This document shows, piece after piece, positions 48,703 to 57,214 of a stretch of 64,000 bases of DNA. The stretch covers positions 1 through 64,000 of the forward strand of contig JAVKSL010000006.1 of NCBI GenBank assembly GCA_039583695.1, read 5' to 3'. Below the pieces are notes generated by a model, which was not told where the DNA came from, searched no databases, and worked only from the letters and a program-made list of their open reading frames with translations. The DNA is from JAVKSL01 sp039583695. Lineage in GTDB: Bacteria > Actinomycetota > Acidimicrobiia > Acidimicrobiales > JAJPHD01. Each line of letters begins with the position of its first letter. Position 1 is the first letter of the stretch. The position numbers were made by a program, and so were the translations under genes.

Positions 48703-50580
48703 CTAGAATGGTAGTTGGCCGGCTCGACCCGGGCGCAGCAAGATCAGGACCAACAGCGCCGCCAGCAGGGCGCAGATCCCGGCGCCAGCGAAGATCACGT
48801 GCAGCTCGCCGAGCAACGCATGGCTGGTAGCGCGGTCATAGGCAGGACACGAGGCCGGATTGGCCGGGCAGATGCTGAACGGCGACCCGATCCGCGCCTC
48901 AGCAACGTAAAAGCTGTGCAAGCCCACCGCAGTGAGAGCCGAGATGCCGGCGAGCATCCCGACGGTGCGGGCCACCACCGCGAGCGAGGCTGCCAGGCCG
49001 TGCAATCGAGCAGGAACAGCGCCGAGAATCGCCGCGTTCACCGGGGCAATGGCCAAGCCAAAGCCGAGTCCGCAGGCCGCCAGCTCCACATCTGCCAAGG
49101 CAAAGGGGAGGCGCAGGCCCCCTACCACCCAATCGGCGGACATGGACCCCGCCGACCACTGGGTCATGCCGCCAAAAGCCAGCGCCGCCAGCGCCACACC
49201 ACCCGCGGCCACCCACGGGCCCAGCCAGCGCCGCTTCGACGCCAGCCCTCCCGCCAACGCGCCCACTGGCACGGCAACCAAGAACCGAAGCAGCTCCAGG
49301 GCAGCTCCCAGCTGCGAGCTCGGATACCGGGTGGCCCGGGCAAACAGGGGCACGTCCACCAGAGCTGCCATCAGGGCAGCTCCGATGGCCAGGTTGACCA
49401 GCAAGGAACCCCACGCAGCACGGTTAGCCGCGACCGCCGGGTCGATCAGCGGGTTGGGTGAGCGGCGCTGGCGGTAGACCAGCAAGCCCGCGCAGACGAG
49501 CCCGATGGGAATCAGCTCCGGGGCGCTGGACGCGATCACCTGCCGGCTCGGGTCAGATGCGGAGAACAGCACCACCACGCAGGCAAGGAATCCGCCCAGC
49601 AGCACCGCCCCGGCCAGGTCGACCCCAGCCAGGACGCTCGGCAGCTGGCGCAGGGCCAAGACCGGGCGGACCGAGGCAGGGACCAGCAGCTCCCGCGCCA
49701 CGAACGCCACGAGCAGGGCGGCGCTCCCCAGGGCCAGGGGAGTCGTCAGAGGGCCCCACGTGGGCCCGGCAACGACGGGCGCGTACAACCGCCCGACGGT
49801 GACATTGGAGGCGAGCGCTGGCGGAGCGGCAAGATCGAGCGCCGCGCCCAGCACGCCCAGGACCACCAGGGCCAGGCCGACCAGGTCTCGCCGGGCGCCA
49901 AGAACCGCCGCGGGGACCGCGCCACCCGAGGCCGCAGCGCCCAGCTCGGCTCCAGCGCCCAGCTCGGCTCCAGCGCCCAGCTGGGGACCAGCGCCAGAGT
50001 CGGGTCCCGCGACGCCAGGGAGACCCACGAAGACCAGCAACGCGCCCACCAACAAGGCTAGGGGGAGGTTGATCCAGAAGATCCACCTCCACCCCGCCAG
50101 GGCCACGATCGCAGCCCCGTACAGGGGGCCAACCACCGCCCCGAGCTCTTGGACCGCACCGACCACGCCCAACGGGACACCCCGATGCTCGACCGGCCAG
50201 CGAGCCGCGACCAGGGACAACGTGACCGGCACCATGCCTCCTCCGCCCAGGCCCTGCAAGCCGCGCCCCACCACCAGCACCCCCAGCGAGTGCGCGGTGG
50301 CAGTGATCAGCGACCCAACCCCAAACGCGATCAGGCAGCCGTTGAAGACCGCCCGCCTCCCCACCACATCCGACAGCCTCCCCAGCAGCGGAAGCACCGC
50401 CACGTAACCCAGCAGGTATCCGCTGATGATCGGCGTGGCCCGCTGCAGCTGGTTGAGCCCGATCCCGACCCCGGACATGATCGCCGGCAGCGCGACCACC
50501 ACCACGTAAGTATCCGCCGCGGCCAGCAGCACCCCCGCACACGCCAGCCCCAGCTGCCAACGGGCGTCCCGGCGGGTCAC
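48703..50580 (-). CDS. MFS transporter, 14-helix, P55-like (partner of LprG)
   Basis: A 625-residue major facilitator with about 14 helices. LLGRLSDVVGRRAVF is the MFS loop 2-3 signature, and GRGLQGLGGGGMVPV with WRWIFWINLPLALL identify the drug:H+ antiporter-2 branch. A GAELGA repeat lies in the loop after helix 6. The lprG-type gene 4 bp upstream is the arrangement known from mycobacteria, where the pair exports triacylglycerols and glycolipids and affects drug tolerance. The lipid-export role is inferred from that pairing. Confidence 0.9.
   Translation of the reverse strand: MTRRDARWQLGLACAGVLLAAADTYVVVVALPAIMSGVGIGLNQLQRATPIISGYLLGYVAVLPLLGRLSDVVGRRAVFNGCLIAFGVGSLITATAHSLGVLVVGRGLQGLGGGGMVPVTLSLVAARWPVEHRGVPLGVVGAVQELGAVVGPLYGAAIVALAGWRWIFWINLPLALLVGALLVFVGLPGVAGPDSGAGPQLGAGAELGAGAELGAAASGGAVPAAVLGARRDLVGLALVVLGVLGAALDLAAPPALASNVTVGRLYAPVVAGPTWGPLTTPLALGSAALLVAFVARELLVPASVRPVLALRQLPSVLAGVDLAGAVLLGGFLACVVVLFSASDPSRQVIASSAPELIPIGLVCAGLLVYRQRRSPNPLIDPAVAANRAAWGSLLVNLAIGAALMAALVDVPLFARATRYPSSQLGAALELLRFLVAVPVGALAGGLASKRRWLGPWVAAGGVALAALAFGGMTQWSAGSMSADWVVGGLRLPFALADVELAACGLGFGLAIAPVNAAILGAVPARLHGLAASLAVVARTVGMLAGISALTAVGLHSFYVAEARIGSPFSICPANPASCPAYDRATSHALLGELHVIFAGAGICALLAALLVLILLRPGRAGQLPF
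49939..49992. repeat. 18-bp coding tandem repeat in the MFS gene
   Basis: Two exact copies of GCCCAGCTCGGCTCCAGC (49939-49974) and one diverged copy, encoding GAELGA-type hexads in a cytoplasmic loop. Confidence 0.85.
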
Positions 50581-50584
50581 CCTG

Positions 50585-51262
50585 CTACGAGGTCGGGAGG
50601 CTGATGCTCACCGGCTTGCCGTATTCAGTGAGCGTCACGACGTAAGTGGTCGGAGCGCTCGCCGAGACGAACGGCCCGGTGAGGATGATCTGGCGGAGCT
50701 GGCGAGTGGTCGGGTCGATGTCCGCCACCACCGCCACTGGCTTGGATGGCGCAAGGTCGGGGATCACCGGGATGTCGGTTCCCGGGACGCTCCCGGAGAC
50801 CTTGTCCAAGAGCTCGCCGGACAAACGCGTCGTCCCATCGGACTGACCGTCATGGACCCCGGCGAGGACCCCGGTCAAGCCGTGAGTCCTGGACAGCAGC
50901 AGCTCTGGGTTGACCAAGCCGTACTTGGCCGGATTGGTCGCCTGGTAGCCGAAGAACGGCTGTCTCACGTAGAACTTGGCTCCCTCCGCCTTAACACCGA
51001 CCGTCAGCGGCAGCCCGTGAACATCCACATCGAACGTCCCGGTGAGCCCCGCCGGCCGGACCAGCGAGCCCGCCCCGCCGGTGATCCCGTTCCCAGAGGC
51101 CCCCGAGCTGGTGATGGAGAAATGAACGCTCGGAGTGGCATTCAGCGCCGCCTGCGCGGAGGCCAGCAACTGGCCCGGCGTCAATACGGGCGCCGACGTC
51201 CCGCAGGCCGCCACCCCGAGAGCCAGCGCCAGCGCCACCAAGGTGGCCCCTCCCCTGCGCAT
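50585..51262 (-). CDS. lprG: LprG/LppX-family lipoprotein
   Basis: The 225-residue lipoprotein has a lipobox (LGVAACG, Cys20) after a hydrophobic signal. The LppX_LprAFG fold is indicated by ASAQAALNATPSVHFSITSSG, TGTFDVDVHGLPLTVGV, GAKFYVRQPFFGYQATNP and YGKPVSISLP. These proteins have a cavity for acylated lipids. It lies 4 bp upstream of the MFS partner on the same strand. Confidence 0.88.
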   Translation of the reverse strand: MRRGGATLVALALALGVAACGTSAPVLTPGQLLASAQAALNATPSVHFSITSSGASGNGITGGAGSLVRPAGLTGTFDVDVHGLPLTVGVKAEGAKFYVRQPFFGYQATNPAKYGLVNPELLLSRTHGLTGVLAGVHDGQSDGTTRLSGELLDKVSGSVPGTDIPVIPDLAPSKPVAVVADIDPTTRQLRQIILTGPFVSASAPTTYVVTLTEYGKPVSISLPTS

Positions 51263-51401
51263 GTGGGGAGGCTAGCACGCCCGCACGCCCAGATTTGGTG
51301 GGCAGCAGTCTTTGGAGGAATAGAGCCAATTTCGCCCAAGACCAGCGCCCACTAAAGACCCGCAGGCACATCCACAAGCTAAGTCGTTCCGGATAGCATC
51401 C

Positions 51402-52643
51402 GTGAAGATCGCCGTCATCGGAGCCGGGGTCTCCGGTCTTGTTTGCGCCCGGACGCTCGCCAGAGCGCATGAGGTGTCGGTGTTCGAGGCGGACGCCCGG
51501 CCGGGGGGCCACAGCCACACAGTCCGGGTCGACCTGGCTGACGAGACCCACATGCTCGACACCGGATTCCTGGTGTTCAACGAGCGCAACTACCCCAACT
51601 TCAGCGCCATGATGAGCGAGCTGGGTGTGGCCAGCCAGCCGAGCGACATGAGCTTCTCCGTGTCCTCGTCGTCGCCGGCGTTCGAGTACCGGGGGGGGAC
51701 CGGGCCGAACGGGCTGTTCGCCCAGCGCGCAAACCTCCTGCGCCCTTCCTTCGGCCGGCTCATCTCGGACATCGCCCGGCTGCATCGCCGCCTGCGCAAT
51801 CTCGTGGGGAGCCAGGACTACGACCTGAGCGTGGGTGAGTTCCTGGATCGCCACCGCTTCGGTCGGCTCGTCGCCTCTCACTACCTGGTCCCGTTGGGGT
51901 CCGCTCTGTGGTCGACGGATCCGGCCAGGTTCTTGCGCTTCCCAGCACTGACCGTAGCCCGCTTCCTGGACACCCACGGGATGCTGGACCTGTTCGACAA
52001 GCCCCAGTGGCGAACGATCACCGGAGGCTCGATCCGCTACGTGGAGCGACTGGTGGCCGGGCTGGGCTCGCGCCTGCACCTGGCCGCGCCGGTCTCCCGG
52101 GTGTCGCGAGGGGGTGGTCGGGTGCGGCTGGATTTTGGGGCGGGCGGGTCCGCGGAGTTCGACGGGGTCGTGCTGGCGACCCACTCGGACCAGTCCCTTC
52201 GCCTGCTGGCCGAGCCCAGCCCGGTGGAGGCCTCGCTGCTGGGAGCGATGCAGTATCAGGAGAGCTCGGTGGTGCTGCACACGGATGCAACCTCGTTGCC
52301 CGCGCGGCCGAGGGCCTGGGCCAGCTGGAACTACGGCCTCATCCCTGGCCGGCCCGACGCCACGGTGACCTACCTGCTGAACCGCCTGCAGGGACTTTCG
52401 TCGCGCCATGCTTTTTGTGTCACATTGAACCGGGACCAAGAGATCGACCCGTCAAAGATCATCCGGCAGCTTCGATATGCTCATCCCATCTTCGACGGCC
52501 CTGCAATAGCCGCGCAACGGCGGCTCTCCGAGCTCCAGGGGCGGGAATCAACCTGGTACTGCGGGGCGTGGTTCGGCTACGGCTTCCACGAGGACGGTGT
52601 GCGCTCCGCCCTCGACGTGGGAGCGCTCCTCGGCTGCTCGTGA
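51402..52643 (+). CDS. FAD-dependent amine-oxidase-fold oxidoreductase of a fatty-acid modification cluster (Rv0449c-like)
   Basis: The 413-residue flavoprotein starts MKIAVIGAGVSGLVCARTLA with the dinucleotide-binding motif, followed by VFEADARPGGHSHTV and LDTGFLVFNERNYPNF. GGSIRYVERLVAGL and a C-terminal WYCGAWFGYGFHEDGVRSA motif fit the COG2907 group linked to cyclopropane-type lipid methylation. It leads FAD-DUF1365-methyltransferase, the same order as the mycobacterial Rv0449c-Rv0447c (ufaA1) set. A TAGCAT lies only 2 nt before the GTG start. Confidence 0.88.
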   Translation: MKIAVIGAGVSGLVCARTLARAHEVSVFEADARPGGHSHTVRVDLADETHMLDTGFLVFNERNYPNFSAMMSELGVASQPSDMSFSVSSSSPAFEYRGGTGPNGLFAQRANLLRPSFGRLISDIARLHRRLRNLVGSQDYDLSVGEFLDRHRFGRLVASHYLVPLGSALWSTDPARFLRFPALTVARFLDTHGMLDLFDKPQWRTITGGSIRYVERLVAGLGSRLHLAAPVSRVSRGGGRVRLDFGAGGSAEFDGVVLATHSDQSLRLLAEPSPVEASLLGAMQYQESSVVLHTDATSLPARPRAWASWNYGLIPGRPDATVTYLLNRLQGLSSRHAFCVTLNRDQEIDPSKIIRQLRYAHPIFDGPAIAAQRRLSELQGRESTWYCGAWFGYGFHEDGVRSALDVGALLGCS

Positions 52644-52659
52644 CGCTTGGCTGCTCGTG

Positions 52660-53635
52660 ATGATCAGCGCCATCTACGAGGGGGAGGTGTGGCACATGCG
52701 ACTGACCCCGCGCCCCCACGAGCTGCGTTACAAGGTGGCGATGCCCTACCTCGAGCTCTCCGAGGTCGAGGCGGTGCTGGCGATGCACCCGCTGTGGTCG
52801 ACCTGGCTGGGGGCGCCGATGCAGTGGCGGGCACAGGACTACCTACCTGGCGAGGTGGGGGACGGTCACGAGACGGAGGACCTCGACGGGCGGGTTCGGG
52901 GGCGGGTGGAGGAGCTGTCCGGACGGCGACCGGGTGGGTCGGTCGCGCTGCTCGCCAACTGGCGGAGCATGGGGTGGTCGTTCAACCCGCTGAGCCTGTA
53001 TTACTGCTTCGATGGCACCGGGACCCTGGAGGCCGTGCTGGGTGAGGTGACCAACACGCCATGGGGGGAACGCCAGAGCTATCTGTTCTGGGCGGGATCA
53101 GCTGAGCGTCTGGTGGGCAAGGCGATGCATGTATCTCCATTTTGTGGTATGGATCAGAGCTACCGGGTGGCGCTGGATGCACCCGCCTCGGCCCTGCGGG
53201 TCCGAATCGACGTGGTGGAGGGCGGAGCCCCGGTCATCTTGACCGAGCTGGCGCTTCGGCGGCGCGAGCTGACCCGGGCCTCGATGAGCGCGATGCTTGC
53301 CCGCCACCCGGCAATGGCCCTACGGGTGTCGATGGGGATATACCGTCAGGCTGTGTCGTTGTGGGCCAAAGGCGTGCCCTACCACCAGCACCCGCTCTGC
53401 CCGGTGATGGGGCCGGTGGTCGAGGCCAGGCCGGTGGTCGAGGCCAGGCCGGTGGTCGAGGCCAGGCCGGTGGTCGAGGCCAGGCCGGTGGTCGAGGCCA
53501 GGCCGNNNNNNNNNNNNNNNNNNNNNNNNNNNNNNNNNNNNNNNNNNNNNNNNNNNNNNNNNNNNNNNNNNNNNNNNNNNNNNNNNNNNNNNNNNNNNNN
53601 NNNNNGTGGTCGAGGCCAGGTGTCGACGACGGTGA
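52660..53635 (+). CDS. DUF1365 protein with C-terminal VVEARP repeats (contains assembly gap)
   Basis: The DUF1365 domain covers about residues 1-250 (AIYEGEVWHMRLTPRPHELRYK, WSFNPLSLYYCF, AVLGEVTNTPWGER, KAMHVSPFCGMDQSYR, YHQHPLC). The protein ends in tandem VVEARP hexads that are broken by 100 N. Repeat phase joins both flanks exactly, so the true frame reads VVEARCRRR and stops at TGA 53633-53635. The apparent 785-residue fusion to the methyltransferase comes from the arbitrary gap length. The ATG at 52660 follows the previous gene by 16 bp. Its biochemical role in the cluster is unknown. Confidence 0.82.
53413..53620. repeat. 18-bp coding tandem repeat with assembly gap
   Basis: CCGGTGGTCGAGGCCAGG occurs five times before the gap (53413-53502) and most of one unit follows it (53606-53620). 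The missing length must be a multiple of 18 bp for the phase to match. Confidence 0.95.
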
Positions 53636-54954
53636 GCGCTGCCCCTACCTACCTCGAAGCGGAGCGGCCGCTCGGTCCAGCGCTTGTGCTCCACGCCGAG
53701 CCAATGCAGCCAACCCACTCGCCGATCCGTGGCGCCCCCCGAGATGTCTTGTCACGGGCCGTGGTGAACGGCGTGCTGGGCTGGTTGCGCCAGGGCCGGC
53801 TGCACATTGTCGAGCAGGGCGTCACCTGCAGCTACGGGACCGCCGTTGACAACCTGGAGTCCACAGTGCAAGTTCTGTCCCCCCGGGCCTACGGCGCGCT
53901 GGTGGCTGAGCGCAGCGTCGGGCTGGGCCGGGGATATTTCGAGAGCTGGTGGGACTGCGACGACCTGGTGAGCCTCTTACGCATGCTGCTGCGCCTCGCT
54001 AGACCGTTGGAGCGCGAGGCTGGCGGCCTTGCCAGGGTGTCTGCGCCGATCCTGGACCGGGTGAGCCGGGTGCGCCACCGTGAGGACAAAGAGCGTGACC
54101 GCTCGTTCATCAGCGCTCACTACGACTTGGGAAACGAGTTCTTCTCCTCGTTCCTCGACGAGACAATGCTGTACTCCTGCGGCATCTTCGACCGACCCGA
54201 GGCGACCCTGGCGGAGGCCTCCACCGCCAAGGTGGAGGCCATCTGCACCAAGCTGGCCCTACAACCCGGACAGCGCGTGGTGGAGATTGGCGGGGGCTGG
54301 GGAGGCTTTGCCATCCACGCTGCGCGCAACCACGGGGTTCACGTCACCACCACGACGATCTCGACCCGCCAGCACGACTACATGCGCGAGAGGGTGCAGG
54401 CCGCCGGTCTGGACAACCGCATCACCGTCCTGCACCGCGACTACCGTGATCTCACAGGAAGCTTCGACGCCCTGGTGTCCATCGAGATGATCGAGGCTGT
54501 GGACTGGCGGGACTACGGGAGGTACTTTGCAACCTGTTCGGCGCTGCTGAAGTCGGATGGGCTGATGGCCCTCCAGGCGATAATCATAGGTGAGCGCTCA
54601 TTTGAGCGAGCCAAGCACACCGAGGACTTCCTTAAAAGGTTCATCTTTCCAGGGTCCTACATACCCTCGGTGCAAGCGATCGTGGCCGCGGCCACCAAGG
54701 CGGGAGACCTGCGGGTGATAGACTTGGAGGACATTGGTCGCCACTACGCCGAGACTCTGGCTCGCTGGCGGGCAAAGTTTGATGGCGCGCGAGACCAGCA
54801 CCGCCGGATGAACCTGGACCAGCGGTTCCAACGGCTTTGGCGCTTCTACCTCGCTTACTGCGAGGCTGGGTTCTTGGAGCGACATGTGAGCAACGTCCAA
54901 ATGGTCCTGGCCAAGTCCGGGTGGCGACCTCGCCTCGAGACCCGTGCCCACTAG
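53620..54954 (+). CDS. Cyclopropane-fatty-acid synthase family methyltransferase (UfaA1-like)
   Basis: This SAM-dependent enzyme adds a methyl or methylene group to unsaturated acyl chains of phospholipids. The 444 residues have an N-terminal accessory region, DRSFISAHYDLGNEFFSSFL with MLYSCGIF (about 150-190), the SAM site VVEIGGGWGGFAIHAA (about 220-235), SIEMIEAVDWRDYGRYF and FPGSYIPSVQAI. GTG 53620 begins inside the last repeat unit of DUF1365, a 16-bp overlap. The FAD enzyme upstream suggests 10-methyl or related branched products (inference). Confidence 0.9.
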   Translation: MSTTVSAAPTYLEAERPLGPALVLHAEPMQPTHSPIRGAPRDVLSRAVVNGVLGWLRQGRLHIVEQGVTCSYGTAVDNLESTVQVLSPRAYGALVAERSVGLGRGYFESWWDCDDLVSLLRMLLRLARPLEREAGGLARVSAPILDRVSRVRHREDKERDRSFISAHYDLGNEFFSSFLDETMLYSCGIFDRPEATLAEASTAKVEAICTKLALQPGQRVVEIGGGWGGFAIHAARNHGVHVTTTTISTRQHDYMRERVQAAGLDNRITVLHRDYRDLTGSFDALVSIEMIEAVDWRDYGRYFATCSALLKSDGLMALQAIIIGERSFERAKHTEDFLKRFIFPGSYIPSVQAIVAAATKAGDLRVIDLEDIGRHYAETLARWRAKFDGARDQHRRMNLDQRFQRLWRFYLAYCEAGFLERHVSNVQMVLAKSGWRPRLETRAH

Positions 54955-56218
54955 GACCGAACTGGCTCGGGCTGGACCGCCTAGGGCCGCGCCGGCTAGG
55001 GCCGCTGTGGCCGCTGTGGCCGTACCAGCTGGCGCCGCTGGGACGGCTCCAAGCGAGGCGACCGAGGCGTCGGCGGCGGCATCGGCCACAGATGCGCTGG
55101 CGCCCGCCGGGCACCGTTGGCGGGAAGAGCCCAAGAACTGGTGGATGGGCGCTCCGTTCATCGCCATGCACTTGGCGCCACTGGCCGCCATCTGGACGGG
55201 CGTCGGTTGGCAGGACCTGGTTCTGTGCGCCGGGCTGTATTTCACACGGATGTTCTTCATCACCGCCGGGTACCACCGATATTTCTCCCACCGCAGCTAC
55301 CGCATGGGCCGGGTCCCCCAGTTCTTCATGGCTCTCGGGGGGATCACGGCGGTGCAAAAGGGTCCGCTGTGGTGGGCTGGGCATCACCGTGAGCATCACC
55401 GCTACGGGGACACCGACCGAGACCCACACTCCCCTTTGCAGGGATTTTGGTGGAGCCACATCGGTTGGATCCTGTCGAAGCGCTACAAGGCGACCAACTA
55501 CGAGATAATGGAGGATTTTGCCAGCTACCCAGAGCTGATCGCCCTCAACCGGCTCCAGCTTGCCGGCCCCATCGTGCTGGGATTCGGTTGCTGGTGGTTC
55601 TTTGGCTGGTCCGGGCTCGTGGTCGGCTTCGTCTGGTCCACCGTGGCCCTGTGGCACGGGACCTTCGTCGTGAACTCGGTCACCCACCTCGTCGGGCGTC
55701 GCCGCTACGCAACCCCCGACACCAGCCGCAACTCCTTGTTAGTGGCATTGGCCACTAATGGCGAGGGCTGGCACAACAACCACCACCATTGCCCAACCTC
55801 GGCGCGCCAGGGCTTCTACTGGTGGGAGTGGGACCCGAGCTACTACGCCCTGTGGGGACTGGAGCGCATCAGGGTGGTGAGCGACCTTCGCCGACCCCCT
55901 GGGGCAGCCCTCAGGACCAGACGGACGGGAGATGGCGCCTTCGACATCGGCATGTTCCGTGCCCTTTTGGGCAAGGCGGCCAGACTCTCGACTTCGGTCG
56001 GGACCCGCAGCTCCAGCCGGGATCGCAAGCGGCGGGCGGGTGGGACCGGTGGAGGCGGGGCCAGCTCGGCTGTCGCCAACGCCGCCGCCACCGGCGCAGC
56101 CGCCACGAGCGCCGCGGTCGCCGAGGCCCAACGCCGCCTCGCCGAAGCCCTTGCGGAGGTCGCGACACGGGCCAAGGAGCTGACCCGGGCTTCCCGAGGC
56201 ACAAGGGAACGCCAATGA
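54944..56218 (+). CDS. Membrane fatty acyl desaturase (delta-9 type)
   Basis: A di-iron desaturase of 424 residues. The three His boxes are HRYFSH (about 111-116), HREHH (about 147-151) and HNNHHH (about 276-281), with at least four helices between. It would introduce a double bond into acyl-CoA or lipid chains, supplying the olefin used by the methyltransferase upstream. About 50 residues of Ala-rich N-terminus and an Ala/Arg-rich C-terminal helix of about 100 residues extend the core. GTG 54944 overlaps the methyltransferase by 11 bp. Confidence 0.92.
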   Translation: MPTRTELARAGPPRAAPARAAVAAVAVPAGAAGTAPSEATEASAAASATDALAPAGHRWREEPKNWWMGAPFIAMHLAPLAAIWTGVGWQDLVLCAGLYFTRMFFITAGYHRYFSHRSYRMGRVPQFFMALGGITAVQKGPLWWAGHHREHHRYGDTDRDPHSPLQGFWWSHIGWILSKRYKATNYEIMEDFASYPELIALNRLQLAGPIVLGFGCWWFFGWSGLVVGFVWSTVALWHGTFVVNSVTHLVGRRRYATPDTSRNSLLVALATNGEGWHNNHHHCPTSARQGFYWWEWDPSYYALWGLERIRVVSDLRRPPGAALRTRRTGDGAFDIGMFRALLGKAARLSTSVGTRSSSRDRKRRAGGTGGGGASSAVANAAATGAAATSAAVAEAQRRLAEALAEVATRAKELTRASRGTRERQ

Positions 56219-56236
56219 GCCAGCGGTCGTGGACAT

Positions 56237-56242
56237 TAGCGT
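56237..56242 (+). promoter_or_regulatory. Possible -10 box of the SRPBCC gene
   Basis: TAGCGT lies 6 nt before the ATG at 56249. There is no ribosome binding site, so a leaderless transcript is possible. No -35 is seen. Confidence 0.3.
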
Positions 56243-56248
56243 GGTGAC

Positions 56249-56686
56249 ATGCCAGGCCCAGTGATAACCCGGTCGCGAACGATCGGCGCTCCGGCCCAGC
56301 GAATCTTCGACCTGCTAGCCGACCCCGCGGCCCATCCCCGCTTCGACGGGTCTGGGACCGTCAAGGCGCCGACCAAAGCCCCCGAACGGCTGTCCCTCGG
56401 TGCTAACTTTGGGATGAGCATGAAGATCGGCGCTCCCTACAAGATCACCAACGAGGTGGTCGAGTTCGAGGAGGGGCGCCGGATCGCTTGGCGCCACTTT
56501 GGCGGCCACATATGGCGCTACGAGCTAGAGCCCGCCGGGGACGGCCAGACCACTCGGGTTACCGAGACCTTCGACGCCAGGCCGGCCAAGCATCCCATCG
56601 TGACCCGGCTCATCGGCTTCTACAGACGCCACCCGTCGGATATCGAGGCCACCCTCGAGCGCCTGGACACGCTGGCCCGCGACTGA
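56249..56686 (+). CDS. SRPBCC (polyketide cyclase/dehydrase) family protein
   Basis: The 145-residue protein has the START-like fold: ITRSRTIGAPAQRIFDLLADPAAHPRFDGSG at the N-terminus, then RRIAWRHFGGHIWRYELEP and the C-terminal helix HPSDIEATLERLDTLA. Such proteins bind hydrophobic ligands. It follows the desaturase by 30 bp on the same strand, so a lipid-related role is possible but unproven. Confidence 0.85.
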   Translation: MPGPVITRSRTIGAPAQRIFDLLADPAAHPRFDGSGTVKAPTKAPERLSLGANFGMSMKIGAPYKITNEVVEFEEGRRIAWRHFGGHIWRYELEPAGDGQTTRVTETFDARPAKHPIVTRLIGFYRRHPSDIEATLERLDTLARD

Positions 56687-56743
56687 GCGCTCTTCCGCCC
56701 GTCACAAACGGGCGCGAGCCCGCGGACGCCTTAGCTTGGGGCC

Positions 56744-57214
56744 TCAAGTGGGGACCAGGTCGGCCTTCTCGTCGGGGGGATAGGTTCCGCCGAGGGCCTT
56801 CGCCAGGTTGAGGTAGACCTGCGAGCTACCTTGCGCAACCCAGTCGCCACCGTAGGCAGTCTCTGCCAGGGCCTCGTGAAAGATCTCCTCGGCCAGCGCA
56901 GACGGGTTGGCCCTTGACTCCAGCACGTACAAGGTGACATCGACACCCCCGGTTACGTTCAAGTCCTTGGTTGTCAACCCCGGGGCTTTGGTCACCTGGC
57001 ACTTTCCCTCCATGGCGACGCCGGGCGGCACGAGATTGCTTGGGACACCAACCGGGGTCGTACATCCAAAGCCGTGGCTCTCCAATGCTTTTACCATGGC
57101 AGCCGAGCTGGAATAGTCGCTCAGACCACCACCGCAGGCGCCGAGCAGAAGCCCTCCTGTCAGCACTGAAGCCATCATGGCCGTGCGCAGGTGCCCTCGA
57201 CTCAGCGTGCGCAC
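56744..57214 (-). CDS. Putative lipoprotein, unknown function
   Basis: A 156-residue protein with a signal sequence and lipobox (GLLLGACGG, Cys27). The mature part has two more Cys (HGFGCTTP and EGKCQV) that may form a disulfide. I do not recognise the family. GTG 57214 overlaps the preceding methyltransferase stop by one base (TAGTG), with AAAGG just upstream. Confidence 0.75.
   Translation of the reverse strand: MRTLSRGHLRTAMMASVLTGGLLLGACGGGLSDYSSSAAMVKALESHGFGCTTPVGVPSNLVPPGVAMEGKCQVTKAPGLTTKDLNVTGGVDVTLYVLESRANPSALAEEIFHEALAETAYGGDWVAQGSSQVYLNLAKALGGTYPPDEKADLVPT

Noticed and set aside
52597..54954. DUF1365-methyltransferase fusion protein
   Set aside because: The fusion depends on the arbitrary 100-N gap. 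The repeat frame reaches a stop at 53633-53635 and the methyltransferase has its own GTG start.
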